The notes beneath the pieces were generated by a model, which was given only the letters and a program-made list of their open reading frames with translations, ran no database searches and was not told the DNA's origin. From NCBI GenBank assembly GCA_947311665.1, contig CAMZLA010000105.1, positions 1-17,289 of the forward strand: DNA of 17,289 bases, read 5' to 3'. Below are positions 7,601 to 15,478 of the stretch, piece by piece. Both the position numbers and the translations under genes were made by a program. This stretch comes from an uncultured Candidatus Altimarinota bacterium (lineage in GTDB: Bacteria > Patescibacteriota > Gracilibacteria > CAIRYL01). The number at the start of each line of letters is the position of its first letter. The stretch's first letter is position 1.

Positions 7601-8077
7601 TTATTTTTTATCTTTTGCAATTGCAATTGCTCCAGATCGTACAATTTCTTTAATTCCAAAAGGAACCATTGTCTCGATAAATTCTTCTATTTTTTCAGGA
7701 CTATTTGAATATTGAAAAGTAATACTTTTTTCTGTTAATCCCACTATTTGACATTTAAAAATATCTGCAAATTGTAATACTTCTGCTCGAGAACTTCGTG
7801 TTGCATTCACTTTGATGAAAAGAGATTCATGCAATACAATTTCATCAGGATCATAATCCCAAACTTTTATAACATTTATAAGTTTATGTAAATGTTTTGT
7901 TACTTGAGAACTATCAACATCAGATTCTAATGCAATGGTCATTCGTGAAAAATTATCATCGATTGTTTTTGCTACGGTGAGAGAGTCTATATTAAAATTT
8001 CGTCTTCGCAAAAGGGAGACTACTCTATTTAAAACTCCTGGTTTATTTTCAACGGTAATAACAATTATTTTTTGCAT
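7601..8077 (-). CDS. ilvN: Acetolactate synthase small (regulatory) subunit, without a neighbouring catalytic subunit
   Basis: The protein has 158 residues, near the usual 160-170. An N-terminal ACT domain (1-75) carries the family stretch VENKPGVLNRVVSLLRRRNFNIDSLTV. The C-terminal small-subunit domain (about 82-158) shows HESLFIKVNA and GIKEIVRSGAIAIA. In known systems it binds IlvB, raises its activity and gives valine feedback inhibition in branched-chain amino acid synthesis. No ilvB, ilvC or other biosynthetic gene is in the window. The gene lies between the alarmone-membrane fusion (112 bp upstream) and ftsH (44 bp downstream). It may be distant from its partner or serve as a stand-alone ACT sensor. 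Identity by sequence is very good; role in this context is open. Confidence 0.92.
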   Translation of the reverse strand: MQKIIVITVENKPGVLNRVVSLLRRRNFNIDSLTVAKTIDDNFSRMTIALESDVDSSQVTKHLHKLINVIKVWDYDPDEIVLHESLFIKVNATRSSRAEVLQFADIFKCQIVGLTEKSITFQYSNSPEKIEEFIETMVPFGIKEIVRSGAIAIAKDKK

Positions 8078-8189
8078 AAATATTTTAAAAATAGAAAAAA
8101 ATATTTTCTTCTTTCATGGTAAAAAAAAAAGAAAAAAAAAGCAATGCAAACATTCAGAGTGAAAGTTCTTTTATTCTGTTGTTTATATA
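8078..8189. other. Intergenic gap with homopolymer runs
   Basis: The 112-bp gap between two minus-strand genes contains runs of A10 and A9 (T-runs on the coding strand). On the minus strand a weak 4-bp stem AATG-TTTG-CATT is followed by GC and T9, which could act as a weak terminator or attenuator after the fusion gene. No reading frame here is credible. Confidence 0.3.
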
Positions 8190-11100
8190 TTATTTTTTTG
8201 TGATAGATTCTTTATTTTCAAGCATTTCTTTTTTTTCTAAATATGTATTTATCATTTCAATTAAAAAAGAAGAGAACAAGATAAGAAAAGTACCAATAAT
8301 AAAGATTAATGTTAACGGAAAATCGAAATATAATACTTCAAAAAGAATAACTCCCAAAGGGAATACATTCATTAATAAATAATTTATCAATCCATTACAT
8401 CGTTTATATGACTCCATTATAAAATATCGTAATAAGAAAATTAATATTCCTAAAAGAAAAAGTGAAATAAAAGTCTCATTCGTTATCTCATCCCAATTAT
8501 TTATAAAAAAATGTAAAGATGCTGGAAGCAATACAACTCCTAAAATCAACATTAAATAAAGTGTGAAATCTAAAGCACTAAATGTTTGTTTTAATTTAAA
8601 ATATCTAATAATTAAAAATGTAAAATATACATCTAAAATCATAAGCATCAATGCAAAAATTTCTCCTTTTAAAGAATTTACAGAAAATTCTACAATTTCT
8701 TTACTTAAAAAAACTAATACAGAACCTATTGTTGCAACAAAAAACAAAGAAAATGATAAGATTTTCTTTTTAAATATTCCTTTATGATTTGAATAAAATA
8801 TATAACTTACAATGAGTCCTAAAATTGGTGCCAATGTAAGGTAGAGAGAAGTATGAGATGCTGGAATATAATCGGCACTGAGAAAATAAAAAAGCTCAAA
8901 TAAAAAATCACAAAAAACAATAAGATAAAATATTTTATTTAAATTGATAGAAACCTCTGTTCGAAACTTTTCTTGTATAGATTTTGAAGATTTCAAGAAC
9001 TGAAATATAAGAATAGGTAATGCAATAAAAAACCCCGCGACTAAGCAAGCAATGGAAACCATTTGAAAAGTAGGCACTTCTTCCAAAAAATATTTTCCAA
9101 CAATAGTAAATAATCCAAAGGTTATTATTGACCCCAAACGGAATAAATATCCTATCATTTTATTTCTATTTCGAGCTTTAAATTCATCTTCTGTTATCTG
9201 TATTGTTGTGGTAGTCATAATTTGTTTTTTTCTAAAGAATATAATAGAGAAGCCTATAGATACAATAATTGCTAATAGAGGAAAATAAAAATTTAAATGA
9301 TAGATATCAAGCCCTGCAGCAATGAATAAATATACATAAGATAATGTTACAATAATATTGAGACTAACAACTCCTATAAGTATCCTAATATTATTTCGGA
9401 TTCCTGAAAAATATTCTGCAATTTTTGAGTATCCTATCGCATTAAAAAATGCAATAAAAAATGCAGAAAAATAGAAAAATATGGGTGATATCTCATTATT
9501 CATTTTTTCCATTGTATAAAATATGAGAAAAGAAAGAAAAAGAGGAAAAAGAAAAAAAAATGAAATTTTTACAAGAAACGATAACGGAGGAGAAAATAAT
9601 ATATTTACAATTCGAGGATCTGATTGTAAGTCGGCAATGAATGCATTTTGCATATCTTCATCTTCACTTTCTATAGAGATTGAAGATGATATTCCTGTTG
9701 TATCCGATGAATATTCTGCAAAACCGATTGAAATATTATATTTTTCTTTATATTTATTTAATAATTTCGATGTTTTAGCAATGCTGTGAATACGAGAGGA
9801 AAAAGAAAATTTTATCTTTTTCTTTCTCCCTTTCTTCAAAAAAGAAAAGCAATTTGAAACACATTGTTTCCACCATGGAATATAAGGTGCTTCATAGTCT
9901 AAAATTTCTTTAATTATTTCATTTCTAGAAATTTTTCCTTCTGCAAAAGCAATATAAAAATCTGAAAGAGATGAAAAAGAAAAATGAGAAAGAATATTTA
10001 TTATATAAGCATTTGAAATTTCAACTCTTGCACATCTATATTCATCAAATATTTTTTGAACTGCTTCTGCTGCATATCTTTTTTTTTCATCTTTTGGTTT
10101 TTGAGATAATTTTTCTATTATTTTCTGTCGTGAAAAAGGAGTCTCAACATATTTAATCCATTCAAAATCTATAACTTCCCTATCGGAAAAAATAAAATGA
10201 ACAATATCGCTATCATTGAGTTTTGTATAAAAAGGTTCTTCTACTCCATTTACAAAACATTGTGAAATCTTTGTAAAAATTTCAGGATAAAAATATATTC
10301 CAGCTCCCAAAGCTGTTATATTATGAGGTAAAGAAGCAACCCCTTTTTCTTTTGCATGAATTTTTATTTTTTTTATTAAAATATCCCCTGTGAGATATGA
10401 AAAAAATAGTTCAGACTCTTCTTTCATATCTAAAAAAATATCATTATTTAAAAAAGGAAGAATATAATTTTTCTGATAAATGTTTGTAAAAATACCAATA
10501 TCGTTAGTAATTTTCATTTCTTCTGAAACGATATGAATGCGAATAGCATATGCATTATCTATAACATATGTCGATTGTAATGCTCTATATCCATTTTCTT
10601 TCGGATTTGAAATGTAATCTCTTTGTGACTTTTTTTTATATGAAAATTTTTTGGAAAGTTGTGATGAAAGAGTATAACAGTCTTTTTTTGTTGGAACAAT
10701 TAAACGAATAAAGAAAAAATCTTCATCTGGTGAATGTCTTGAATTATGATGAAGGATAAGAGATGAGGCACTATAAAACTTCGATTCATATGTTATGGGA
10801 AACGATGATGAAAGTTTTTCTTGTAAAATATTTATAATATTTTCTGAAAGAGTTCGAGATGAATGTTGTAATTTTTGTAATTTTTTATATTTTTCTTCAT
10901 GTAAAACACGCATACATGCATTTTCTAGATTTTTTTTCAATTCCCATATCCCAAGCCGTTCAATAGCAGGAATATAAATTTTCATTGTTTCTTCTATTTT
11001 TTTTAAGCGTTTTTCAAAACTTTTTTTCCCTTTCAATGTAATGGTGTTATGAAGTCTATCAAAAAGTTTTATAATAAGTGTTCGAGAGTCTTGAGATCCA

Positions 11101-11588
11101 TATAAAAAAAGTTTTTGAATTGTTTGCAATGAAGAATATTCTTTAGAGCTTTTTGTCATATCTAAAGCATTTACTTTACTCATTCCTTCTACTAAAAGGA
11201 AAACAACATCTCCAAAATTTCTTTTTATCTCTGTTGCCGTATCTTGTTTTTCACTATCTTCAATTGCATCATGCAACATAGCACCGATGAGAAGAGTTGA
11301 ATCTGGTTTATATGGAGTCATCAATAATGCAACCAAGAGTGGATGAGTAAAATATGAAACACCACTTTCTCGTTTTTGATGAGCATGAATATCTGCCCCA
11401 AAAATAAATGCTTTTTCCAATAATTCTAATTCATTTGTTGAGGAATTATATTTTTGAAAGTTTTTTTTTAATATTTCAAAAAGAAATGCTTCTCCTTTTT
11501 TTTCCAATTCAAAAATTGCATCAAAATTGAGAGATGATGAAAAAAAATCTAAAGAATAATGAGAAATGTTGTCTGGTAAATTTTTCAT
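8190..11588 (-). CDS. RelA/SpoT-like alarmone hydrolase fused to a polytopic EamA-type membrane module
   Basis: The protein has 1132 residues from ATG 11588. In-frame GTG 11630 and ATG 11609 lie upstream but overlap a -10-like box. The HD ppGpp hydrolase domain (about 55-210) has R73, H82, H106-D107, E110-D111, D177 and N181, in the spacing of long RSH proteins. A synthetase-like domain (about 285-360) keeps D290 and the NPKENGY loop, but the usual EvQIRT motif is RIHIVS, so its catalytic Glu is lost. A TGS-like domain (404-469), a helical region (481-561) and an ACT-like segment (616-666) follow. Then come four hydrophobic helices (669-786) and about ten more (812-1112) resembling two EamA drug/metabolite transporter repeats. 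The frame is uninterrupted. The inferred role is membrane-tethered ppGpp breakdown linked to transport or sensing. RSH assignment: confident. EamA assignment: good. Function of the fusion: unknown. Confidence 0.85.
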   Translation of the reverse strand: MKNLPDNISHYSLDFFSSSLNFDAIFELEKKGEAFLFEILKKNFQKYNSSTNELELLEKAFIFGADIHAHQKRESGVSYFTHPLLVALLMTPYKPDSTLLIGAMLHDAIEDSEKQDTATEIKRNFGDVVFLLVEGMSKVNALDMTKSSKEYSSLQTIQKLFLYGSQDSRTLIIKLFDRLHNTITLKGKKSFEKRLKKIEETMKIYIPAIERLGIWELKKNLENACMRVLHEEKYKKLQKLQHSSRTLSENIINILQEKLSSSFPITYESKFYSASSLILHHNSRHSPDEDFFFIRLIVPTKKDCYTLSSQLSKKFSYKKKSQRDYISNPKENGYRALQSTYVIDNAYAIRIHIVSEEMKITNDIGIFTNIYQKNYILPFLNNDIFLDMKEESELFFSYLTGDILIKKIKIHAKEKGVASLPHNITALGAGIYFYPEIFTKISQCFVNGVEEPFYTKLNDSDIVHFIFSDREVIDFEWIKYVETPFSRQKIIEKLSQKPKDEKKRYAAEAVQKIFDEYRCARVEISNAYIINILSHFSFSSLSDFYIAFAEGKISRNEIIKEILDYEAPYIPWWKQCVSNCFSFLKKGRKKKIKFSFSSRIHSIAKTSKLLNKYKEKYNISIGFAEYSSDTTGISSSISIESEDEDMQNAFIADLQSDPRIVNILFSPPLSFLVKISFFFLFPLFLSFLIFYTMEKMNNEISPIFFYFSAFFIAFFNAIGYSKIAEYFSGIRNNIRILIGVVSLNIIVTLSYVYLFIAAGLDIYHLNFYFPLLAIIVSIGFSIIFFRKKQIMTTTTIQITEDEFKARNRNKMIGYLFRLGSIITFGLFTIVGKYFLEEVPTFQMVSIACLVAGFFIALPILIFQFLKSSKSIQEKFRTEVSINLNKIFYLIVFCDFLFELFYFLSADYIPASHTSLYLTLAPILGLIVSYIFYSNHKGIFKKKILSFSLFFVATIGSVLVFLSKEIVEFSVNSLKGEIFALMLMILDVYFTFLIIRYFKLKQTFSALDFTLYLMLILGVVLLPASLHFFINNWDEITNETFISLFLLGILIFLLRYFIMESYKRCNGLINYLLMNVFPLGVILFEVLYFDFPLTLIFIIGTFLILFSSFLIEMINTYLEKKEMLENKESITKK

Positions 11589-11616
11589 AGGAACACAAAA
11601 ACATAGCATACTATAT

Positions 11617-11625
11617 AATATATCA
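11617..11625 (-). promoter_or_regulatory. Possible extended -10 promoter of the alarmone fusion gene
   Basis: On the minus strand TGATATATT forms an extended -10 (TGn plus TATATT), putting a start site near 11610. It lies between the transaldolase stop and ATG 11588 and would give the fusion gene its own transcript. It also argues against the GTG start at 11630, which lies upstream of it. AT-rich background makes this weak evidence. Confidence 0.3.
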
Positions 11626-11660
11626 TACACTATTTTTGTTTTTTCTAAAATGAAAAAAAA

Positions 11661-12308
11661 TTATTTTGCTTGAAATTTTTTCCAATCAGCAGCAAAAGAA
11701 GCAAGTCCACTTGTTGTTAAAGGATGAGAAACAAGAGAGTCGAAAAGATGAGGAGGAATAGTTGCAATATCTGCTCCAACTTTCATCGAATCAATTACAT
11801 GTTTTCCATGTCGAATAGAAGCCGATAAAACTTCTGTTGTAAAATTATATTTCTGAAAAACATCAACAATATCTTTTATTAAAGCAATTCCATCATAGGC
11901 AATATCATCAACTCTACCAACAAAAGGAGAAACAAAACTTGCTCCTGCTTTTGCTGCCATTACTGCTTGAGCAACAGAAAAAACCAATGTTACATTTGTT
12001 TCAATTCCTTCTTTCGATAATGCCTTCACTGTTTCAAGTCCCGCAGGAGTCATGGGAACTTTTACAAAAATATTTGTATGCCATCGAGCAATTTCTTTTC
12101 CTTCTGCAATCATTTCATCGGCACTTGCTTCTGTTACTTCTGCCGAAATTGGACCATCTACAATTTTCGCAATTTCTTGAATTCGTGTTTTAAAATCAAC
12201 CCCTTCTTTTGCTACTAAACTCGGATTTGTTGTTACTCCATCAACAATCCCCCATTGAGCATATTTTTTAATATCTTCAATATTTGCTGTATCTAAAAAA
12301 AATTTCAT
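11661..12308 (-). CDS. tal: Transaldolase, small TalC/fructose-6-phosphate aldolase-like type
   Basis: The protein has 215 residues, the typical length of the compact TalC/FSA subgroup (classical transaldolases are over 300). It starts with the canonical [13 protein letters not shown], carries GVTTNPSL (24-31) and places the Schiff-base lysine at K83 in [16 protein letters not shown] (127-135) is the phosphate-side motif. It is a soluble TIM-barrel enzyme that moves dihydroxyacetone units between sugar phosphates in the non-oxidative pentose phosphate pathway. Some members are aldolases instead, and sequence alone does not settle which. Patescibacteria often rely on this pathway for pentoses. 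It lies 72 bp after the csaB stop, and the intervening codons are open and in frame if the UGA were read through. No Shine-Dalgarno sequence is present. Very sure of family. Confidence 0.95.
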   Translation of the reverse strand: MKFFLDTANIEDIKKYAQWGIVDGVTTNPSLVAKEGVDFKTRIQEIAKIVDGPISAEVTEASADEMIAEGKEIARWHTNIFVKVPMTPAGLETVKALSKEGIETNVTLVFSVAQAVMAAKAGASFVSPFVGRVDDIAYDGIALIKDIVDVFQKYNFTTEVLSASIRHGKHVIDSMKVGADIATIPPHLFDSLVSHPLTTSGLASFAADWKKFQAK

Positions 12309-12380
12309 AAAAATAGTAAGAAGAATAAGAATGATAATAAAGAGATTTCTAAAAAAATAATAACATATTTTTTTTAAAAA

Positions 12381-13442
12381 TCACAAAATTTTTGGAAAAA
12401 ATATTTTTAATTTATCTTTTTGCAATTCTAAAAACTCTTTTCTTCCCTTTTCATCAGCCATAATTTTTTCTATTTTCTCAAGAAAAATTTTCTTAAAATT
12501 TTTATTGCCAATGTTTTTTTTCTGCACAGAAAATTTTTCTCCAAATAGATTTTTTGTTTTCTGCCTGCAGGAAATAGCACAAAAAGGAATACTGCATACA
12601 GAGGCAAGAATATTCGCATGTAAACGAGAAGAAATAACACAATCGGCATTCGATATAAAAGCTAATATTTCATCAATAGAGTTGGGGAATATTTTTTCTA
12701 AACAATATCTTTCTGCAAATTTTTCATCGTTTGCTTGAAAACTCTGCATTACTAAAAATTGGAACTGATGATTTTTAAATTTTTTTTGTAATATTTTCAT
12801 TATTATTTTTTCTTCTTCCCTGTTCAAATCTCCTTCTCGCATAGAAATAATAATTTTTTTCTTTTTTTCATCGGTTAAATTTTTATCTTTTTGTAAAAAA
12901 TTATCTAAAAAAAATGCAGCATCTGATGAAATTTGAATTTTAGAAGGCATTATTCCCCACTGTTCTTTCAATGTTTTCGCCGATGAATTATCTCGAACTG
13001 AAAAATATTTAATTTTCTGTAATCTTTTTTTCATTTCATCGGTTGGGAATTTTTGAGGCAATGTTGCAAAAGAAGTTCCCAAACAAAATATTTTTGTTGT
13101 TGATGAAAAAAATAACACACATCGTAAATACCAATCCCAAAGATATAATGCTTTTTTTGGACGAGCTTGCCATAATCCGCCACCACCAAAAATTATATAA
13201 TCACTTTTTTTTATCTCTTGTATTGTTTCTATCCATGAAAATTTAAAAAAACTTTTTATTCCAAACGGCGGTGGAGACACCGATTTTACTCCATGTTCTT
13301 TTTGCGTAAATGATGGATTGTGAGAAACAATGGTAATAGAATATTTTGAAATATCTATTTGAGAAAGCATTCCTTTCAAAATGGCTTCATCTCCCCAGTT
13401 GGGAATTCCATAATGCCCGAAGATAAGAATTTTTTTTCGCAT
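12381..13442 (-). CDS. csaB: CsaB-type polysaccharide pyruvyl transferase
   Basis: The protein has 353 residues and matches the pyruvyl transferase family PF04230 throughout. It begins with a GT-B-like first strand ILIFGHYGIPNWGDEAIL (5-22), has FGGGGLWQ at about 85-92, and ends with the second-domain signature ISSRLHANILASVCSIPF. CsaB adds ketal-linked pyruvate, from phosphoenolpyruvate, to secondary wall polysaccharide, which S-layer homology domains bind. The S41 protease at 15479-17227 carries SLH-like repeats, so both sides of that interaction may be encoded here. It starts 13 bp after the quinone reductase gene. It is the only gene in the window ending in TGA; all others end in TAA. The upstream sequence has no Shine-Dalgarno motif. 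Family: confident. Exact glycan substrate: unknown. Confidence 0.88.
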   Translation of the reverse strand: MRKKILIFGHYGIPNWGDEAILKGMLSQIDISKYSITIVSHNPSFTQKEHGVKSVSPPPFGIKSFFKFSWIETIQEIKKSDYIIFGGGGLWQARPKKALYLWDWYLRCVLFFSSTTKIFCLGTSFATLPQKFPTDEMKKRLQKIKYFSVRDNSSAKTLKEQWGIMPSKIQISSDAAFFLDNFLQKDKNLTDEKKKKIIISMREGDLNREEEKIIMKILQKKFKNHQFQFLVMQSFQANDEKFAERYCLEKIFPNSIDEILAFISNADCVISSRLHANILASVCSIPFCAISCRQKTKNLFGEKFSVQKKNIGNKNFKKIFLEKIEKIMADEKGRKEFLELQKDKLKIFFPKIL

Positions 13443-13455
13443 GAATTTGACAAAA

Positions 13456-14019
13456 TTATTTCAAAGCAATTCTTGTAATATTTTCTAATATTTTATTTTT
13501 TTTACTTTCTTCTAAAAAAGAAATGCTTCCATAGGTAATGAAATCTGTTGTTGTAATTCCACAAAAGCCTAAAATCATTTTTTTCAAAAGAGATTTCACA
13601 GGAAAACCCATAAAAAAATATAACCATTTTGGAGCATCGTGCGTAATAATTACTTTGGCAGTTTTATCTGTTAAAAATGGAGTTGGTTTACCATCAGAAT
13701 ATTCAAAAGCAAATCCACTTGAAAAAACAGTATCGAAAAAGTTTTTTAAAATAGCTGGCATACTTCCCCACCATAGCGGGAAAATAAATACCAATTCATC
13801 AGCTGATGAAATTTTTTCTTGCATTTGTTTTACATTTTCTGGCAGTTCTATTTCTCGAATATTTTCAAAAGAAAGAAACGGTAATATATTCTCTTCATCG
13901 TATAAATTGAGAATTTCACATTCATCTCCCTTTGTTTTTTTTGTTCCTTCATATTGTGATGCAATGCTGTGAACAAAACCTTTAGACGATGGTTGAGCAG
14001 TAATGATGAGTGTTTTCAT
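13456..14019 (-). CDS. Flavodoxin-fold NAD(P)H:quinone oxidoreductase-like protein
   Basis: The protein has 187 residues with the flavodoxin-like fold of the NQO1/KefF/MdaB family (PF02525). The N-terminal strand and phosphate loop read MKTLIITAQPSSKGFVHSIA. The central strand and FMN-binding segment ELVFIFPLWWGSMPAILKNFFD is the family hallmark, followed by FSSGFAFEYSDGKP and the loop ITHDAP. It would use FMN or FAD and NAD(P)H to reduce quinones or similar acceptors by two electrons, in the cytosol. It heads the long minus-strand run, with csaB starting 13 bp after its stop. Its start faces the divergent O-antigen ligase-like gene with only 26 bp between ATG codons. KefF-type regulation of potassium efflux is unsupported because no kefC is visible. 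Family: very sure. Substrate: unknown. Confidence 0.9.
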   Translation of the reverse strand: MKTLIITAQPSSKGFVHSIASQYEGTKKTKGDECEILNLYDEENILPFLSFENIREIELPENVKQMQEKISSADELVFIFPLWWGSMPAILKNFFDTVFSSGFAFEYSDGKPTPFLTDKTAKVIITHDAPKWLYFFMGFPVKSLLKKMILGFCGITTTDFITYGSISFLEESKKNKILENITRIALK

Positions 14020-14045
14020 TTTTTATATGGGTTATATGTTATATT
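14020..14045. promoter_or_regulatory. Short divergent intergenic region
   Basis: Only 26 bp separate the divergent ATG codons at 14019 (minus) and 14046 (plus). It contains a 7-bp direct repeat GTTATATGTTATAT and no clear pair of promoters. At least one promoter must therefore lie inside a coding region, or the plus-strand start must be further downstream (ATG 14166). Confidence 0.35.
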
Positions 14046-15458
14046 ATGAAGTTATTATTTATTCATTTATACAAGAAATATATTACAAGGAAAAAAGAGA
14101 TTGTTCCAGAGATAAAAAAAAACTACACTATAAAAAGTCTTTTCAAAAAATATTTACAATTTTTCATGATTTTCTTTCTTATTATTACGGCTCTTTTCAT
14201 CACTCTTCTTGGTCAATTTCTTCGGTTTGAAGTAGCAGGTGGAGCATTTCTTTTTCTCGATATTTTTTTACCATTCCTTTTTTTTTGTTGGGCAGGAACG
14301 CATATAATAAACAAAAAAAACATTTGGACAGAATTGAAAAAATTCCCATTATTTTTTGAAGGATTGCTTGTTCTCATCATTTTCACTTTATCTCTTTTTT
14401 TCTCGGCAATTCATTTATCTCTCATAGAAATAGCACAAAGCGGGTTCTATTTATTCCGATATTTTTTTCTTTTTTCCTTTGCTATTGTTGTTTTTCATGA
14501 ACTGCACACCGATGAAAAAAAACAAATAATTTTTATTAAATCATCAATTCTCATTGCTGTTCTATTGGCAATTCTTGGTTTTATTCAATTGTTTTATTAT
14601 CCAGATTTTAGAGCTATGGCAGAAAAAGGCTGGGACCCACATATTGGACGATTGCTTTCTACATGGTTCGATCCCAATTTTTTAGGAAGTTTTTTTTCAT
14701 TTATATTAGTAATAATGGCAGGAATTTTTGGAGTTTTTGTTCAAAAAAAATCTCTTTTTTCTTTTGTATCTTTGAAAAAAAATTATAATAATCAACAATC
14801 ATATATTTTTATTTTTTGTACTCTCACTCTTCTTATTGCACTTCTCATTACATTTTCACGATCGGCACTTCTAGCATTCATCATTCCCATAGCTCTTATT
14901 GGACTTCTCTATTTTAGAACATTGTTACTTGTTGCCGGATTATTCATTATTCTCATTCTTCCTTTTTCTCCTCGAGCAAGTGAAAGAATTCTTGATGGAA
15001 TTAATTCCGCTGTCTCTGTAGCAGAAACACAAACACTTTTCATGCCAGACCCAACAGCTCGATTACGAGTAGAAAATTTTAAACAGGGAATTTCTTTGGC
15101 AGAAAATAATTTTTGGACAGGAATAGGGTTCAATTCTATTCGGTTATATAAAACACAAAATATTCACTCGAGTGGAGGATTTGATAGTTCTCTTTTGACG
15201 GTAATGGTAACCAGTGGGATTTTTGGGCTTTTTGCATTTCTTTTTTTCTATTTTTCTCTCGCAAAAAAAGTTTTATGGAACGCCTTACAAGAAAAAAATA
15301 GAGTGATAAAAGGAGTGAAAATAGGTTTTACTATTTCACTCCTTGGAATTTTTGCTCAAAGTTTTTTCATCAATTCGCTGTTCTATTCCCTTTTTATGCT
15401 TTTTGTTTTTGGATTTATGGGATTAGGACTTACCAAAAGTAAAAAAAACAATACATAA
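14046..15458 (+). CDS. O-antigen ligase/polymerase-like (Wzy/WaaL superfamily) membrane protein
   Basis: The protein has 470 residues from ATG 14046. An upstream in-frame ATG at 14010 would overlap the divergent gene's start, and ATG 14166 would begin directly at the first membrane helix. About 11-12 hydrophobic helices are visible. Wzy_C (PF04932) features appear in order: STWFDPNFLGSFFSF, the helix LLITFSRSALLAFI with the SRSA turn, a large extracytoplasmic loop with TARLRVENFKQGISLAENNFWTGIGF, then HSSGGFDSSLLTVMVTSGIFG. These match the nP-G, T-SRg, R-W-nP-GiG and H-N-l-G pattern of bacterial glycan polymerases and ligases. The family joins undecaprenyl-linked glycan repeats to each other, or to lipid A or protein, on the outer face. 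Polymerase and ligase cannot be told apart here, and no glycosyltransferase cluster surrounds it. CsaB nearby and the SLH protease downstream fit an envelope glycan theme. Confidence 0.82.
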   Translation: MKLLFIHLYKKYITRKKEIVPEIKKNYTIKSLFKKYLQFFMIFFLIITALFITLLGQFLRFEVAGGAFLFLDIFLPFLFFCWAGTHIINKKNIWTELKKFPLFFEGLLVLIIFTLSLFFSAIHLSLIEIAQSGFYLFRYFFLFSFAIVVFHELHTDEKKQIIFIKSSILIAVLLAILGFIQLFYYPDFRAMAEKGWDPHIGRLLSTWFDPNFLGSFFSFILVIMAGIFGVFVQKKSLFSFVSLKKNYNNQQSYIFIFCTLTLLIALLITFSRSALLAFIIPIALIGLLYFRTLLLVAGLFIILILPFSPRASERILDGINSAVSVAETQTLFMPDPTARLRVENFKQGISLAENNFWTGIGFNSIRLYKTQNIHSSGGFDSSLLTVMVTSGIFGLFAFLFFYFSLAKKVLWNALQEKNRVIKGVKIGFTISLLGIFAQSFFINSLFYSLFMLFVFGFMGLGLTKSKKNNT

Positions 15459-15478
15459 AAAAATAATAGATAGATATA

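Noticed and set aside
8116..8382. Plus-strand frame crossing the gap before the alarmone fusion end
   Set aside because: It starts in a poly-A run (KKKEKK) and overlaps the fusion gene's 3' end antisense. There is no similarity to anything recognised.
9218..9560. Splitting the alarmone-membrane fusion into two genes with an internal start at MTTTTIQ (9218)
   Set aside because: The frame is continuous. Four hydrophobic helices already precede that methionine in the same chain, and no stop or intergenic sequence separates the halves. Internal initiation remains possible but is not shown.
13538..13972. A 144-codon open frame opposite the quinone reductase-like gene
   Set aside because: It lies wholly antisense to a well recognised flavodoxin-fold protein. 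Its translation has no recognisable domain, and such frames are common in AT-rich DNA with few antisense stops.
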